Assembly (NCBI GenBank): GCA_027033555.1
Contig: JALVLE010000144.1
Coordinates: 1-13,738, forward strand
DNA length: 13,738 nucleotides
Direction of reading: 5' to 3'
Source of the DNA: Caldifarciminota bacterium
GTDB lineage: Bacteria; Hydrothermota; Hydrothermia; UBA1063; CAJXJZ01
Numbering within the stretch: the first letter of the stretch is position 1; every line of letters begins with the position of its first letter. The position numbers were made by a program, and so were the translations under genes. Below are positions 13,061 to 13,738 of this stretch, in pieces. The notes beneath the pieces were generated by a model. That model worked only from the letters and a program-made list of their open reading frames with translations, ran no database searches and was not told where the DNA came from.

Positions 13061-13738
13061 AAGTAGAAGGTAGATTTAGCCGTTTCTTTCACGAATACGA
13101 GAAGGTAGTAAAAGGCCAGGAAAGACCAGGTGTTTTAATATTAAGTGCATTTTTGTCAGGAGGACATGTCCTCCTTGAGGGCATGCCAGGCACAGGTAAG
13201 ACCACCATTGCTTTAACAATCTCCAGGTTGCTCGGTCTTGAGTTTAGAAGAATACAGGGTACAAGTGACATTTTGCCAGCTGATATAACCGGCGCCTATA
13301 TACCGGGTGAGGGGAAAAAGGGAATTGTCCTGCTAAAAGGTCCGATTTTTACAGATCTTCTACTTGTGGATGAAATAAATCGTATGAATCCGAGAACCCA
13401 GAGCGCTTTGCTGGAGGCTATGGAAGAACGCCAGGTAACCATTGAAGGCAGGACGCACAGGCTCAGCCATTTGTTTTTTGTCATTGCCACACAGAACCCT
13501 CTTGAATCTCATGGCACTTTTCCTCTCCCTGCATCAGAACTTGATCGCTTTATGGTTAAAATTGATATAGGCCTTGTAGATGAATCACTTGAGAGAAAGA
13601 TTATTAAAGAGCAAAATACACGGAATAAAATAAAAAATCTTTCACCCGTATTTGACAGACAGTCTCTGGATCTATTAATAAGGGAAAGGAAAAAGGTTTA
13701 TGTAAGCGGAGAAGTGGAAGATTATATATTTTCCATTG
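13057..13738 (+). CDS. MoxR-type AAA+ ATPase (partial, 3' end missing)
   Basis: 227 codons are visible and the frame is open to the window's end. It reads KVVKGQERPGVLILSAFLSG, then Walker A GMPGTGKT (42-49), Walker B LLLVDEIN (D105, E106), the ATQNP sensor and SELDRF arginine-finger region: the MoxR branch of AAA+ proteins. MoxR ATPases act as chaperones, often with DUF58 and von Willebrand A-domain proteins encoded next door; such genes could lie just beyond the window. The only possible start before the conserved region is TTG at 13057 (stop TAA at 13048 in frame; no ATG or GTG between). It overlaps the TGA of the GGDEF gene (TTGA), so translation is probably coupled. Confidence 0.9.
   Translation, partial: MKVEGRFSRFFHEYEKVVKGQERPGVLILSAFLSGGHVLLEGMPGTGKTTIALTISRLLGLEFRRIQGTSDILPADITGAYIPGEGKKGIVLLKGPIFTDLLLVDEINRMNPRTQSALLEAMEERQVTIEGRTHRLSHLFFVIATQNPLESHGTFPLPASELDRFMVKIDIGLVDESLERKIIKEQNTRNKIKNLSPVFDRQSLDLLIRERKKVYVSGEVEDYIFSI

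Overview
The window (about 40-45% G+C by eye, Arg mostly AGA/AGG, frequent ATA for Ile) is ordinary bacterial chromosome, densely packed, with no mobile elements, phage genes, CRISPR or large repeats. The codon habit, the zinc-type ribosomal protein S4, several TTG starts and the abundance of lipoprotein/TPR genes would fit a thermophilic or anaerobic lineage outside the well-studied phyla (for example a WOR-3/Hydrothermae-like or other FCB-adjacent group). That placement is a guess from style and not from a search.

Region 1 (1-2600, + strand) is the end of the alpha ribosomal operon: rpsM (3' end only), rpsK, rpsD, rpoA, rplQ. The genes are tightly packed (1-base overlap, 2-nt gap, 12-nt gap, 23-nt overlap), closed by a 10-bp hairpin. 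Region 2 (2600-5797) is a replication/repair block, recF - dciA-like DUF721 - gyrB, with overlapping genes. It normally sits beside dnaA/dnaN but here follows rplQ. A near-consensus promoter lies inside the rplQ terminator and points to a transcript starting exactly on the recF ATG (leaderless).

Region 3 (5860-6810) holds a promoter, an HU gene, its terminator, and a predicted lipoprotein whose start overlaps that terminator. Region 4 (6796-8831, - strand) is a two-gene operon: a TPR lipoprotein, then argF (ornithine carbamoyltransferase). argF ends in a 15-bp convergent overlap with the region 3 lipoprotein gene. Region 5 (8893-13738, + strand) starts at a strong extended -10 promoter, divergent from the TPR promoter, and runs through a second HU-family gene, a 31-residue basic protein resembling the COX24/mS38 ribosomal small-protein family, a YfcE/MJ0936-type phosphodiesterase, a tRNA-Arg(CCG), a Nif3-family protein, gatB, a GAF-like/GGDEF diguanylate cyclase and the start of a MoxR-type AAA+ ATPase. 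Gaps are 0-14 nt or overlaps throughout, so it may be one transcript mixing translation, nucleoid and signalling genes.

No clear new multi-gene system is visible. The items most worth a second look are the nested terminator/leaderless recF promoter, the motif-degenerate RecF, the 31-aa COX24-like gene co-translated with HU, and the tRNA embedded in a protein-coding operon. No gene-free stretch exceeds about 160 bases.
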